The position numbers were made by a program, and so were the translations under genes. From Candidatus Woesearchaeota archaeon (lineage in GTDB: Archaea > Nanobdellota > Nanobdellia > CSSed11-243R1): a stretch of DNA of 13,428 nt. The stretch spans positions 1 to 13,428 of the forward strand of contig SLLY01000076.1 in assembly GCA_007133845.1 (NCBI GenBank), in the 5' to 3' direction. Below, in pieces: positions 12,969 through 13,428 of the stretch (the first letter of the stretch is position 1; the number at the start of each line of letters is the position of its first letter). A model generated the notes under the pieces. The model saw nothing but the letters and a program-made list of their open reading frames with translations. It did no database searches and was not told where the DNA came from.

Positions 12969-13428
12969 ATGCCAAAAGGGAGACCATTAAAAACAGATAT
13001 ACGAGAAAGAATATCTAGTATATTAAAATATAAGAAAACTAGTTATGGCTATGAAATATATAAAATATATAAAGAAATATTTGGAAAAATTTCTCTCCGG
13101 AATTTGTATTACAATCTAAATAAAGGATTGGAACTCGGAGAATTTATTATCGTTAATATGAAGAAAGAGGAAGGAAATTTTACGTGGGGAGATAAGGTTG
13201 AAAGAAAATATTATACAATAGGTCCGCAGGCTCTTTTTCCAAATTTAAAAGAAAACGAACTCTCAAAACTCAATAAATTAAAAGAAAATAAAATAGAAAT
13301 TTGCTGGGAAGATAAAATAAAAATTCAGATGAAAAATTTGAAAAATGAAATTGAAAAATTTAATTCTAAAAAAGAAGGGATGCGTTATGAAGACAAGTGG
13401 AGATTTGAAAAAAATATAAAAGATAAAA
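12969..13428 (+). CDS. Winged-helix DNA-binding protein, C-terminus beyond the window
   Basis: Only the first 153 codons are present; the frame is open to the window end. The start MPKGRPLKTDIRERI has a KGRP core like an AT-hook. Residues 8-60 form a helical, PadR-like winged-helix candidate: ISSILKYKKTSYGYEIYKIY, then ISLRNLYYNLNKGLELGEF, where the second helix of the pair would read DNA. A short beta-rich piece (IIVNMKKEEGNFTWGDKVERKYYTIG) could be the wing and following strand. From about residue 95 it is highly charged and helical, possibly a coiled coil for dimerisation. It has no recognisable ligand pocket. A TATA box 25 nt upstream suggests a leaderless gene, and an inverted repeat overlaps that promoter. 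Recognised by pattern only; the exact family is uncertain. Confidence 0.72.
   Translation, partial: MPKGRPLKTDIRERISSILKYKKTSYGYEIYKIYKEIFGKISLRNLYYNLNKGLELGEFIIVNMKKEEGNFTWGDKVERKYYTIGPQALFPNLKENELSKLNKLKENKIEICWEDKIKIQMKNLKNEIEKFNSKKEGMRYEDKWRFEKNIKDK

Noticed and set aside
1..13428. CRISPR array, insertion sequence, toxin-antitoxin or defence locus
   Set aside because: No direct-repeat array, transposase, terminal inverted repeats or recognisable defence domains were seen on either strand; the gene content is mostly housekeeping.

Overview
The window is a compact, strongly A+T-rich stretch of an archaeal chromosome. The evidence for archaea is a histone-fold protein, a class-1 release factor of the aRF1/eRF1 type, aIF5A with a hypusine-site loop, an archaeal/eukaryotic-type ProRS, a zinc-ribbon RPA, a tRNA whose two introns sit in bulge-helix-bulge-type structures, and TATA boxes about 25 nt upstream of start codons (leaderless genes). 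Short gene versions, a bacterial-type MetK and several unrecognised small proteins suggest a reduced-genome DPANN archaeon of the Pacearchaeota/Woesearchaeota kind. That placement is inference from gene style, not from a marker phylogeny. TGA, TAA and TAG all act as stops.

Layout. 1-1496: proS on the minus strand. 1600-2151: an unrecognised 183-aa protein on the plus strand, divergent from proS. 2245-3906: metG. 3907-4160: a spacer holding a TATA box, a possible 31-codon gene and a hairpin followed by a T-run. 4161-4307 (minus): tRNA-Ile(GAU) interrupted by two introns, one between positions 27 and 28 and one in the T-loop between 59 and 60. 4359-5495: bacterial-type metK, divergent from the tRNA across one shared AT-rich promoter. 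5614-6174 (minus): a small polytopic membrane protein of unknown function. 6221-10316: a plus-strand run of valS, aRF1, histone and aIF5A. 10309-11680 (minus): RPA followed by an overlapping UPF0201-type predicted RNA-binding protein, tail to tail with aIF5A. 11780-12937: a Trm11/TrmG10-like tRNA guanine-N2 methyltransferase. 12969-13428: the start of a winged-helix protein with an AT-hook-like N-terminus, cut by the window end and preceded by a perfect inverted repeat over its promoter.

Functionally this is an information-processing neighbourhood. It holds three aminoacyl-tRNA synthetases (Pro, Met, Val), a tRNA and a tRNA methyltransferase, SAM synthetase (which makes the methyl donor that methyltransferase uses), termination factor aRF1 and aIF5A, plus chromatin (histone) and ssDNA binding (RPA). 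I see no CRISPR array, insertion sequence, prophage or defence locus, and no new multi-gene system. The best signals are the doubly interrupted tRNA-Ile, the possible shared 14-nt promoter motif linking the small ORF and the winged-helix gene, the bacterial MetK, and motif departures in ValRS, aRF1 and the methyltransferase.
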